Positions 34,560-41,616 of a DNA stretch of 64,000 nucleotides are shown one piece after another (within the stretch, counting starts at the first letter, position 1; every line of letters starts with the position of its first letter). This DNA is from PMP191F sp047602185. GTDB taxonomy: Bacteria > Bacteroidota > Bacteroidia > Chitinophagales > Chitinophagaceae. The position numbers and the translations under genes are program-made. The stretch lies in the NCBI GenBank assembly GCA_047602185.1, contig JASGHY010000001.1:2356001-2420000 (forward strand). Direction: 5' to 3'. The notes beneath the pieces were generated by a model. That model saw only the letters and a program-made list of their open reading frames with translations. It did not search any database and was not told where the DNA came from.

Positions 34560-34840
34560 GGAAAGGCAAAAGAGATAAGGAACAAGGCACAAGGAAGTAC
34601 GAAATACGAAGTTAGAAGTACGGAAGGTGAAAATATCGAATGTCAAATACTGAATTTCGAATATCGAAGGAAGCCCGGAAGCAAGTTAGCAGTTGGCAAT
34701 TTGCAGTTACCTGTAACTTGTATCTGGTAACCTGTATCCGGTAACTGGCAACCTGTATTTTTCAATCACAAAATCTCCAAATCCCGAAATCAGAAATCTC
34801 TGATACCAGTATCCTGTATCCTCCAACTCCCCAATACCAC
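34560..34840 (+). repeat. Modular word-repeat array upstream of the penicillin acylase
   Basis: The string GGCACAAGGAAGTACGAAATA, then TTAGAAGTACGGAAGG, ATATCGAATGTCAAATACTG, TTTCGAATATCGAAGG, AAGCCCGGAAGCAAG, TTAGCAGTTGGCAATTTGC and CCTGTAACTTGTATCTGG is about 95% identical by eye to 25170-25320. Within it, the words ATATCGAA and TTTCGAA are in swapped order relative to that copy. From about 34760 the words change to CAAATCCCGAAATCAG and CCAGTATCCTGTATCC. A small open frame here (34521-34730) is a repeat translation and is not annotated. Confidence 0.85.
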
Positions 34841-35062
34841 AAACTGGTAATACCACAAAATTGTATTGTTTGGCGTGTTGACAAAACTCAAATTTGCATT
34901 GTGATTATTGCAATGCGAGGCACCATCATAAAAAGAAAGTGATTACCATATTACCTTGTTGTGTACACATTTTTGTTGATGGTTTACACTGATACGGGTG
35001 CCAGCAGTAGTTGTTTGTAATCGGGTACTATTTATTTAGAGGTCGCTAATCCGTGTTAATCT

Positions 35063-35093
35063 GCCGGTTCCCGTAAGAACCGGCCCTTTTTCT
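35063..35093 (+). terminator. Terminator-like hairpin 1 in gene-free region
   Basis: GCCGGTTC pairs perfectly with GAACCGGC around loop CCGTAA and is followed by CCTTTTTCT. There is no gene on the plus strand for about 10 kb upstream. Confidence 0.7.
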
Positions 35094-35259
35094 CCTCCCT
35101 TAGAAAATTCAGGTTTTATAATAATCCATGTACCCTTAAAATGGTATTGACAATGTACCCCGATGAACAGACATTTGTGAGACAAACTTCTTCATTATTC
35201 AGCGTGCAGTTGATCAGTCAATAGATGGGCAGGCACCCTAGCAGGTGCCATTCATCATC

Positions 35260-35288
35260 AACCGGCTCCTTCAAGAGCCGGTTTTTTA
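35260..35288 (+). terminator. Terminator-like hairpin 2 in gene-free region
   Basis: AACCGGCTC pairs perfectly with GAGCCGGTT around loop CTTCAA and is followed by TTTT (six T in total from the stem end). Confidence 0.75.
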
Positions 35289-35400
35289 CTGAACCTTATC
35301 CAGCTTACAGTAGAACATTCCACTTAACTGGGTAATTCAGAAAGCATATAAAATATAAACATCATTTGCCCGTTAAATGCGCTTAACCAAACCTTCAAAT

Positions 35401-35985
35401 ATGAAAAAAGCAATCCCCTCTGCTTACAGACTGCTATTTGCATCTGTTTTCCTGTCTTCTTTCTTTCTTTTGTCTTTAGTAGCCTGTAAAAAAGGTGATA
35501 CCGGTCCAGCAGGTGCTACTGGCCCTACTGGTCCACAGGGTCCTACCGGTCCGCAAGGCCCCCAGGGTACAGCCAATGTGATCTACTCTAACTGGGCTTA
35601 TGCTATCTCCACATCTTACAAAGACAGTGTTATTGATAACTCGAACGTTAAAGTGGCTCACGTAGATGCCCCCCAGATCGTAGACAGTATTATAAACAAA
35701 GGCACAGTATTGGTTTATTTTACCTTTGGTAGCGGTGTTAATCCATTACCGTACACCAGCTATGCAGGCGGTAAAGCCAATACAATAACATTCCTGCCAT
35801 TGCTTAAAAATATTCTTATTACCCGCTTTACGCATGATAATACAAATACAATTGCACTTTCTACATTGCTGCAATACCGCTATATTATCATTCCCGGCGG
35901 CAAAGTGGCTGGCCGTATGGCGGAAATTGATTATAAAAATATGAGCTATGAAGAAGTGTGCGACCTGTTAGGTGTTCCCCGGTAA
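35401..35985 (+). CDS. Lipoprotein with collagen-like G-x-y repeat
   Basis: The 194-residue protein starts at the ATG of KKAIPSAYR (an in-frame ATG eight codons earlier is less well placed) and has a lipobox Cys29 (LVAC). Immediately after it comes a run of seven or eight G-x-y triplets rich in Pro, Thr and Gln (positions 34-57, from GDTGPAG to GPQGT). The remaining 135 residues form a beta-rich domain (NVIYSNWAYAISTSYKDSVIDN; VLVYFTFG; KNILITRFTHD; YRYIIIPGGK). Such collagen-repeat lipoproteins occur repeatedly in Bacteroidota genomes. Function unknown; probably surface exposed. Nearest terminator follows after 20 bp. Confidence 0.8.
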   Translation: MKKAIPSAYRLLFASVFLSSFFLLSLVACKKGDTGPAGATGPTGPQGPTGPQGPQGTANVIYSNWAYAISTSYKDSVIDNSNVKVAHVDAPQIVDSIINKGTVLVYFTFGSGVNPLPYTSYAGGKANTITFLPLLKNILITRFTHDNTNTIALSTLLQYRYIIIPGGKVAGRMAEIDYKNMSYEEVCDLLGVPR

Positions 35986-36004
35986 TACTGATCTTAGTAT
36001 TTAT

Positions 36005-36050
36005 ATAACTAAAACAGCCGGTTCATTAGTGAACCGGCTGTTTTAGTTAT
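36005..36050. terminator. Bidirectional terminator between collagen-repeat lipoprotein and bioF
   Basis: ATAACTAAAACAGCCGGTTC plus A pairs perfectly with 36030-36050 around the loop TTAG. The stem is 21 bp long, and its right arm overlaps the last codon and stop region of bioF on the minus strand. The GCCGGTTC core is shared with the hairpin at 35063. Confidence 0.85.
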
Positions 36051-37126
36051 AATAGTTTTAGGAGTAATTGTAGTTCATCGGCAGTATTGAAACTATGCAG
36101 CACAATCCTTAAGCGTTCGCTGTTCTTTGGCACCGTAGGATATAAGATGGGCCGTACATCAAGGCCAGCCTGCTGTAAAGTATAAGCCAGCTGTTTTACC
36201 TCATCATTACCCGGTACAATAACAGCCTGGATAGGTGTGAATGATGATAGCTTTTCAAACCGGGTAGCAGCCTGTTGAAACTGTGTAATCAATTGCTGTA
36301 ACTGCATACGTTCCTGCTGCATTTGAGGGAACATTTCATATGATCTGCGAATAACAGCAATACTGCTTTCCGGTAAAGCCGTGGTATAAATAAAGGGACG
36401 TGAGAAATTGATAAGATAGCTACGCAGTTGGTCACTGCCCAGTACCACCGCACCATGGCAACCGACCGCTTTGCCGAATGTGTGCACACGTGCAAAACAT
36501 GCAGCTTCTAATCCCAGTTGCTGTACCAGGCCCTCTCCTGTTTCACCCACCACACCTGTTGCATGTGCTTCATCTACTACCAGGTTAGCCCCATACTGGT
36601 TGCATAACTGTACTATTTGCTGTAACGGGGCCATGTCTCCATCCATTGAAAAAACAGACTCTGTTACCACGAATACATTACCAGTAGCTGCCTTTAACCT
36701 GCTTTCAAGATTTTCAAGATCATTGTGCCTGAAAGAAAATGCCTGTGCTGCACTCAACTTTATACCATCGCGCAGGGAAGCATGACTAAGAAAATCGTAA
36801 ATGATGGTGTCTTCTTTTTGTGCAATGCAACTCATAAGCCCAACATTGGCATCGTAGCCTGAATTGAACAACAGGGCCTCCTCTGCCCGGTGAAATGCGG
36901 CAATAAAGCGTTCTGTCTCCTCTGCTAATGCCGAATTACCGGCCAGCAAACGCGAACCTGCAGAACCATGTTTCCACTGACCGGATACCGGTTCCGGTAT
37001 GCCCGCCAACCCCAGGTAATCATTTGAGCAAAAGTCCACTTTACCGGCCGGTAACTGCAGTTCCCTGAAAGCATTCTGACTTTTCCGTTCCTCCAGTCGT
37101 TGCTGTAAAAAATTTGCATTGGGCAT
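36047..37126 (-). CDS. bioF: 8-amino-7-oxononanoate synthase-type PLP enzyme
   Basis: The 360-residue protein starts at the ATG of PNANFLQQRL; longer 5' extensions would overlap miaE on the other strand. It is an alpha-oxoamine synthase: FCSNDYLGLAG near the N-terminus, GSAGSRLLAGN, FNSGYDANVGL, SVFSMDGDMAPL, NLVVDEAHATGVVG and the PLP-lysine loop HTFGKAVGCHGAVV. BioF joins pimeloyl-ACP and alanine in biotin synthesis. Glycine C-acetyltransferase is a close relative. The short length and motif spacing favour BioF, but no other bio gene is next to it. It is divergent from miaE with 54 bp between. Confidence 0.87.
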   Translation of the reverse strand: MPNANFLQQRLEERKSQNAFRELQLPAGKVDFCSNDYLGLAGIPEPVSGQWKHGSAGSRLLAGNSALAEETERFIAAFHRAEEALLFNSGYDANVGLMSCIAQKEDTIIYDFLSHASLRDGIKLSAAQAFSFRHNDLENLESRLKAATGNVFVVTESVFSMDGDMAPLQQIVQLCNQYGANLVVDEAHATGVVGETGEGLVQQLGLEAACFARVHTFGKAVGCHGAVVLGSDQLRSYLINFSRPFIYTTALPESSIAVIRRSYEMFPQMQQERMQLQQLITQFQQAATRFEKLSSFTPIQAVIVPGNDEVKQLAYTLQQAGLDVRPILYPTVPKNSERLRIVLHSFNTADELQLLLKLL

Positions 37127-37180
37127 AGTATCAAAACTAGCACTTCTTTCAGGATATTTGCAGTTCAAATCGTTTGCGAA

Positions 37181-37789
37181 ATGGAACCCGTTCAGGAACA
37201 GAAAAATATCCTTGGTCTTCAATTGCCTACTGACCCTCGCTGGGTAAACCTGGCCGAAATGTCGCTGGAAGACATTCTGACCGACCATGCTTATTGTGAG
37301 CAAAAAGCAGCTACCAGTTGTATTTCACTGATCCAACGCTATAGCGATAAAGAAAAGCTGGTAAGCGAACTGGCGCCGATCGTTACCGAAGAATGGGGGC
37401 ATTTTCGCCTGGTACTGGCGGAACTGCAGAAACGAAAACTAAAGCTGGGCAAGCAACGTAAGGACGAATACGTTAATGAACTGCTGAAGTTTGAACAGAA
37501 AGGCGGCAGCGAAGCAGATCGCCTGCTCGATAAATTACTGATCTTCGCCCTGATCGAAGCACGCAGTTGTGAACGTTTTAAACGCCTGAGTGAAGGTCTG
37601 AACGATGACTACCTCTGCAATTTCTACCGTCGTTTTATGGAAAGCGAAGCAGGTCATTACCGCCTGTTTATTGAACTCGCTGAAACTTATGTGGACAAAC
37701 CCAAAGTGCGCCAACGTTGGCAGCAATGGCTGGACTACGAGGCCGATGTAATGCAGAAGATGGAAGTGAGGGGAGATAGGATGCATTAG
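37181..37789 (+). CDS. miaE: tRNA-(ms2io6A)-hydroxylase
   Basis: The 202-residue protein is ferritin-like and non-haem di-iron. Visible features are DPRWVNLAEMSLEDILTDHAYCEQKAATS, EEWGHFRLVLAELQKR (an ExxH metal pair), LIFALIEARSCERFKRL and FMESEAGHYRLFIELAETY (second ExxH pair). It hydroxylates the isopentenyl group of ms2i6A at position 37 of tRNA. Length and motif order match the family. It is divergent from bioF and followed by a long repeat array. Confidence 0.92.
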   Translation: MEPVQEQKNILGLQLPTDPRWVNLAEMSLEDILTDHAYCEQKAATSCISLIQRYSDKEKLVSELAPIVTEEWGHFRLVLAELQKRKLKLGKQRKDEYVNELLKFEQKGGSEADRLLDKLLIFALIEARSCERFKRLSEGLNDDYLCNFYRRFMESEAGHYRLFIELAETYVDKPKVRQRWQQWLDYEADVMQKMEVRGDRMH

Positions 37790-38222
37790 GCAAAACCGGT
37801 TATATACAGCGAAACGCAGAACGCGAATACAGAGAGAATGTGCGGATGTGCAAACGAGGATTACAGGTTGTAGGTTTTAAGTTATAGGTTGTAAGTTTAA
37901 AGGCACAAGATTCAAGAAACAAGGCTCAAGAAAGTACGAAATACGAAGCTAGAAGTACGGAAGCAAAATATCGAATGTTGAATTTTGAATGTTGAATTCC
38001 GAAGGAAAGACAGGAAGAAAGTTGGCAGTTGACAGTTTGCAGTTATCTCTAATACAAGCGGCGAGCTTTGAGGCACAAGGGATATAGTTGACAGGTTGAA
38101 GGGTTGATAAGTTTACAAGGAACAGCCATTCACTATTGACCATTCACTATTCACCTGCCTCATCCACTCACGATTGCCGTCTGCCGATTCACATTTCACG
38201 TTTCACGGACAGCCACTCACAA
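37790..38222 (+). repeat. Modular word-repeat array between convergent miaE and DNA-glycosylase genes
   Basis: The 433-bp gap contains, in order: TTGTAGGTTTTAAGTTATAGG; GGCACAAGATTCAAGAAAC; AAAGTACGAAATACGAAGC; TAGAAGTACGGAAG; ATATCGAATGTTGAATTTTG; AAGAAAGTTGGCAGTTGAC; GCGGCGAGCTTTGAGG; TTGACAGGTTGAAGGGTTG; CATTCACTATTGACC; CACTCACGATTGCCGTC; and CATTTCACGTTTCACGGAC. Segment 38051-38165 is the reverse complement of 6541-6640. It has no 190-bp element between the CCTGCCTCATCCACTC and GATTGCCGTCTGCCG words, whereas the 6.3-kb locus has one at the corresponding place. Confidence 0.85.
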
Positions 38223-38912
38223 CTAACCCTTCACTCCCTTCAGCTTTTCCACGTACATCTCTACAAACTCATTTACCTTTTTCCGGCGATACTGCATTAC
38301 CCAACGGGGATGGGGCAATGGAATGATCTCTTTGAAAAAGCCATGTTTAGCATTGAGTTTACTGAAGATCTTATAATTAGTACCCTCACCCAGGCAAAAG
38401 CAGGTGTCCGTAGTAGGTATAGTATCCAGTTGCTCACGGATACATTGGATAACAAAAGACTCACTTGCCTTCATTAACTCCTTGTCATCATAATAATTCA
38501 GGTTCACACCATTCTTAGTATAGCCTAATGGAGAAAGAGCTGTTATCAGGAAGTCTCCATAAAAAGCATCTGCACCACCATAAGCATTGACGACATCATA
38601 TACAAAAATGGAAGAAAGCTCTGCCTTGCGGGGAAGATCACTATCAATACCACACACATCTTTTAACCGTATGGGATCAGTAAAAGGAACACCGGTAATA
38701 CCTCCACCAAAACGACCAGGATTGATGCCGAAAATAAAAGCCCGGGGTTGCTTGTCATTATAGAACTTATGATAGAAAGCTTCAGCCAAAGCTGCTGCTT
38801 TTGCATCCTCAAATGGATTCATAATAGCTACACCGGGAGGTAAAACGAAGTCCAGGCGCAGGTTTTTGTAAAATTTTAATATCGCATACGATTGCGTAAC
38901 TTTTGTACTCAT
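38223..38912 (-). CDS. SMUG2-like uracil-DNA glycosylase (DUF4918)
   Basis: The 229-residue protein starts at the ATG of STKVTQSYAI. It has the uracil-DNA-glycosylase-like layout: FIFGINPGRFGGGITGVPFTDP (the N-terminal catalytic and pocket segment with the GINPG motif), SSIFVYDVVNAYGGADAFYGDF, LGEGTNYKIFSKL and the C-terminal LPHPRWVMQYRRKK, with the H-P-x-x loop that wedges DNA. This matches the SMUG2/DUF4918 group of Bacteroidota, a family with reported activity on uracil in DNA. Convergent with miaE; divergent from the GH109 gene (63 bp). Confidence 0.82.
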   Translation of the reverse strand: MSTKVTQSYAILKFYKNLRLDFVLPPGVAIMNPFEDAKAAALAEAFYHKFYNDKQPRAFIFGINPGRFGGGITGVPFTDPIRLKDVCGIDSDLPRKAELSSIFVYDVVNAYGGADAFYGDFLITALSPLGYTKNGVNLNYYDDKELMKASESFVIQCIREQLDTIPTTDTCFCLGEGTNYKIFSKLNAKHGFFKEIIPLPHPRWVMQYRRKKVNEFVEMYVEKLKGVKG

Positions 38913-38975
38913 GCATTTTGATGTTTGCAAATTCGGTACTTTGCTGCCTGCAATTTCCCAACTAAAATTACTAAC

Positions 38976-40322
38976 ATGGACCGCAGATCATTTGTCAAAA
39001 ATACCGGTTTAGCCGCTACCGGCTTCATGATACAGCCCCCTTCTTTTTTTGGCCGTGAAACAAAAGTACGACTCGCATTAATAGGTACAGGTCTTCGCGG
39101 GCAAAATCACCTCGATAATGCTTTACGTCGCAGTGATGTGGAAGTAGTGGCGATCTGCGATATTGATGATCGCATGTTGAAATCAGCTACTGAGCTTATT
39201 AAAAAATCCGGCAAGCCCATGCCAAAGGTTTTTACAGGTGATGTAAATGCCTGGAAAAAGCTGCTGGAATTAAAGAATATAGATGGTGTACTGATCGCTA
39301 CTCCGTGGGAATTACACGCACCTATGATACTTGGCGCACTTGATGCCGGTATTAAATATGTAGGTACAGAAGTAATACTGGGTATTACATTACAGGATCA
39401 CTGGGAGGTGGTAAAGGCTGCAGAGAAAAACCATGCTCACGTAATGATGCTGGAAAACGTATGTTATCGCCGTGATGTGATGGCTGTACTGAATATGGTA
39501 CGCCAGGGACTGTTTGGTGAACTGATCCATTTACAGGGCGGCTACCAGCATGATCTGCGTGCTGTGAAATTCAATGATGGTAAACAACCTTATGGTGGTG
39601 GTGTGGAGTTTGGCGCCAAAGGCTTTTCAGAAGCACACTGGCGTACAGACCATTCCGTACATCGTAACGGCGACCTCTACCCTACTCATGGCATCGGCCC
39701 TATTGCAACCATGACCGACATTAACCGTGGTAACCGTTTTGTATCTCTTTCATCTTTTGCTACCAAGTCAAGAGGTTTGCATGAGTATATTGTGAAGAAT
39801 GGCGGAGAAAGTCATCCCAATGCTAAAGTTGAATTTAAACTGGGTGATGTAGTGACCACCATGATCCGCTGCGCCAATGGTGAAACCATTTTACTGCAAC
39901 ACGATACCAACCTGCCACGCCCCTATTCACTGGGCTTCCGTGTACAGGGAACCAAAGGTCTATGGATGGATGTAAATAAATCACTGTACATTGAAGGAAC
40001 AAGTCCTAAAGCCCACCAATGGGAAGAGGCCAAGGCTTACCTCGATAAATATGATCACCCGCTGTGGCAACGCTGGAGCAAGGAAACTGAAGGTGCAGGC
40101 CATGGTGGCATGGATTTTTTTGTACTACATGCATTTGTAGAAGCCATTAAACGTAATACCGCTACCCCATTGGATGTATATGATGCTGCCGCCTGGAGTG
40201 CCATCACACCATTAAGTGAAACCAGTATTGAGCTGGGCAATCAAACTGTTGACTTCCCGGACTTTACCAGTGGACAATGGATGTACAGAAAGAATGATTT
40301 TGCGTTGAATGATCAGTATTAG
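38976..40322 (+). CDS. GH109-type Gfo/Idh/MocA oxidoreductase-fold hydrolase
   Basis: The 448-residue protein starts at the ATG of DRRSFVKNTG, which has a twin-arginine-like signal. The NAD-binding Rossmann motif ALIGTGLRGQNHLDNALRR follows, then VAICDID, VLIATPWELHAPMILGALDAG, HVMMLENVCYRRDVMAVLNMV, EAHWRTDHSVHRNGDLYPTHG and IGPIATMTD. The last motifs are the catalytic-type segment of GH109 alpha-N-acetylgalactosaminidases, which cleave glycosides by an NAD-dependent elimination mechanism. The Tat-like signal places it outside the cytoplasm. It is 119 bp upstream of a sugar-kinase-like gene on the same strand. Other members of the fold family act on other sugars, so specificity is not proven. 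Confidence 0.85.
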   Translation: MDRRSFVKNTGLAATGFMIQPPSFFGRETKVRLALIGTGLRGQNHLDNALRRSDVEVVAICDIDDRMLKSATELIKKSGKPMPKVFTGDVNAWKKLLELKNIDGVLIATPWELHAPMILGALDAGIKYVGTEVILGITLQDHWEVVKAAEKNHAHVMMLENVCYRRDVMAVLNMVRQGLFGELIHLQGGYQHDLRAVKFNDGKQPYGGGVEFGAKGFSEAHWRTDHSVHRNGDLYPTHGIGPIATMTDINRGNRFVSLSSFATKSRGLHEYIVKNGGESHPNAKVEFKLGDVVTTMIRCANGETILLQHDTNLPRPYSLGFRVQGTKGLWMDVNKSLYIEGTSPKAHQWEEAKAYLDKYDHPLWQRWSKETEGAGHGGMDFFVLHAFVEAIKRNTATPLDVYDAAAWSAITPLSETSIELGNQTVDFPDFTSGQWMYRKNDFALNDQY

Positions 40323-40441
40323 GGTTTGAAATTTGAAGTTTAAGGTTTGGGATGCCAGTTACCGGATACTGGTTACCTGGCCTTTACTTTAAGCACACCC
40401 TATATGCATATTTTCAAATTTTCAAATTTGCATATTAAACC
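40323..40441 (+). repeat. Short word-repeat between GH109-type and kinase genes
   Basis: The gap contains GCCAGTTACCGGATACTGG and TTTGAAATTTGAAGTTTAAGG words, and the self-complementary ATTTTCAAATTTTCAAATTTG just before the kinase ATG. The first set matches words in the 22-kb and 25-kb arrays. Confidence 0.6.
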
Positions 40442-41509
40442 ATGCTCCAGGAAGGAACTATACAAAAAGCGGCTGCACAGTTTGGCTATGGCGATCCTGT
40501 AATAAGTACTTTAACAGAAGGGCTGATCCATCATACCTTCAGAGTGGGTTTTACAGGCAGCAATGCCAGTAAACCCATTGTATTACAATGTATCAATATC
40601 GCTACATTCAGTCAACCGGAAAACATTATCCATAATTACCGGCTGATCTATGAATGTATTGACAGCAATAAAACTGTTCGCATTGCCCCACTGGTTCCTA
40701 CTCATGAGGGTAAATGGTTCTGGAGGGACGGAGAAGGGAATTTCTGGCGTGCTATTGCATTTATAGACAACTCTTACACACGACTGTCTGCTGAAAACCC
40801 ATCTGAAGCCTGTAAAGCAGCTTATTGTTTTGCAGCTTTTACGCGTGCTTTGACCAGTATAGACCCTCAGCAGCTGGCTGTTATCATTCCACGGTTTCAT
40901 GACCTGGCATATCGTTACGAGCAATTTGAAGAAGCTATCAGCAAAGCCACCATTCAGCGGTTACTGAAATCAACACATGTTATTGCCGAACTGCGTCAAC
41001 GAAAGAAGCTGGTAGACCTTTATCTCTCCTTTCAAACAAACCCGGCATTTGTAACACGATTGATGCACCATGATTGCAAGATGTCGAATGTACTGCTGGA
41101 TACTACCAATAAAGAAGTGATCTGCCCGGTGGACCTGGATACTGTAATGCCCGGTTTATTTTTCTCTGACCTGGGAGATATGATCCGCAGTATGGCCGGC
41201 ACTACTGACGAGAACAGCACCCGCTGGGAAGATATTGCCATCCGTAAGGATTATTACGATGCTATTGTGGCCGGCTATTTATCCGGTATGGATAACAGCT
41301 TTACAAACGAAGAGAAGGCGCATATTCATTATTCCGGTATCCTGATGCTGTTTATGCAGAGCCTGCGGTTTGTAACTGATTTCCTGAATAATGATACTTA
41401 CTATAAGACTACCTATCCTGAACAGAATCTTAACCGTGCATTGAACCAGTTGATCATGCTGGAAAAACTGGAAGAGTTTGTGAGCGGGGAATACGGTTAT
41501 AAGTTGTAG
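40442..41509 (+). CDS. N-acetylhexosamine-kinase-like APH-fold phosphotransferase
   Basis: The 355-residue protein has the aminoglycoside-phosphotransferase fold: LTEGLIHHTFRV near the N-terminus, FAAFTRAL, and the catalytic loop RLMHHDCKMSNVLLD followed by VDLDTVMPGLFFSDLGDMIRSM, with the DxD metal site. The VDLDTVMPG form resembles NahK, which phosphorylates GlcNAc and GalNAc at C1. The C-terminal MLFMQSLRFVTDFLNNDTYYKTTYPEQNLNRALNQL agrees. It follows a GH109-type enzyme after 119 bp that contains repeat words, so a GalNAc salvage step is a reasonable inference. Family members also phosphorylate other substrates. Confidence 0.75.
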   Translation: MLQEGTIQKAAAQFGYGDPVISTLTEGLIHHTFRVGFTGSNASKPIVLQCINIATFSQPENIIHNYRLIYECIDSNKTVRIAPLVPTHEGKWFWRDGEGNFWRAIAFIDNSYTRLSAENPSEACKAAYCFAAFTRALTSIDPQQLAVIIPRFHDLAYRYEQFEEAISKATIQRLLKSTHVIAELRQRKKLVDLYLSFQTNPAFVTRLMHHDCKMSNVLLDTTNKEVICPVDLDTVMPGLFFSDLGDMIRSMAGTTDENSTRWEDIAIRKDYYDAIVAGYLSGMDNSFTNEEKAHIHYSGILMLFMQSLRFVTDFLNNDTYYKTTYPEQNLNRALNQLIMLEKLEEFVSGEYGYKL

Positions 41510-41576
41510 GTTTAAAGTGGCAGGTTAGTTGATGCAGATCAGTTTTCCCTTCTTTAATTCAACCACTAATTTATAC

Positions 41577-41612
41577 AACGGACGACATCCTTTTCAAAGG
41601 ATGTCGTCCGTT
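41577..41612. terminator. Bidirectional terminator hairpin, copy 1 of a repeated stem
   Basis: AACGGACGACATCCTTT pairs perfectly with AAAGGATGTCGTCCGTT around a two-base loop. The first 16 bases of the stem also occur at 49791-49806 in another terminator. It lies between the convergent kinase and GSCFA genes, 4 bp from the GSCFA stop. Confidence 0.85.
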
Positions 41613-41616
41613 CAAT

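Larger units (their letters stand above)
34841..35400 (+). ncRNA. Possible small-RNA or leader region with two terminator hairpins and no gene
   Basis: The region has no coding frame. It contains GCATTG/CAATGC (34896-34916), a terminator-like hairpin GCCGGTTC..GAACCGGC with CCTTTTT at 35063-35092, a GGCACC..GGTGCC hairpin (35232-35249), and a second terminator AACCGGCTC..GAGCCGGTT with six T at 35260-35287. Two terminators 195 bp apart without a protein between them suggest one or two short transcripts, or an attenuated leader of the collagen-repeat gene at 35401. No known RNA family is recognised, and no clear promoter can be assigned. Confidence 0.4.
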
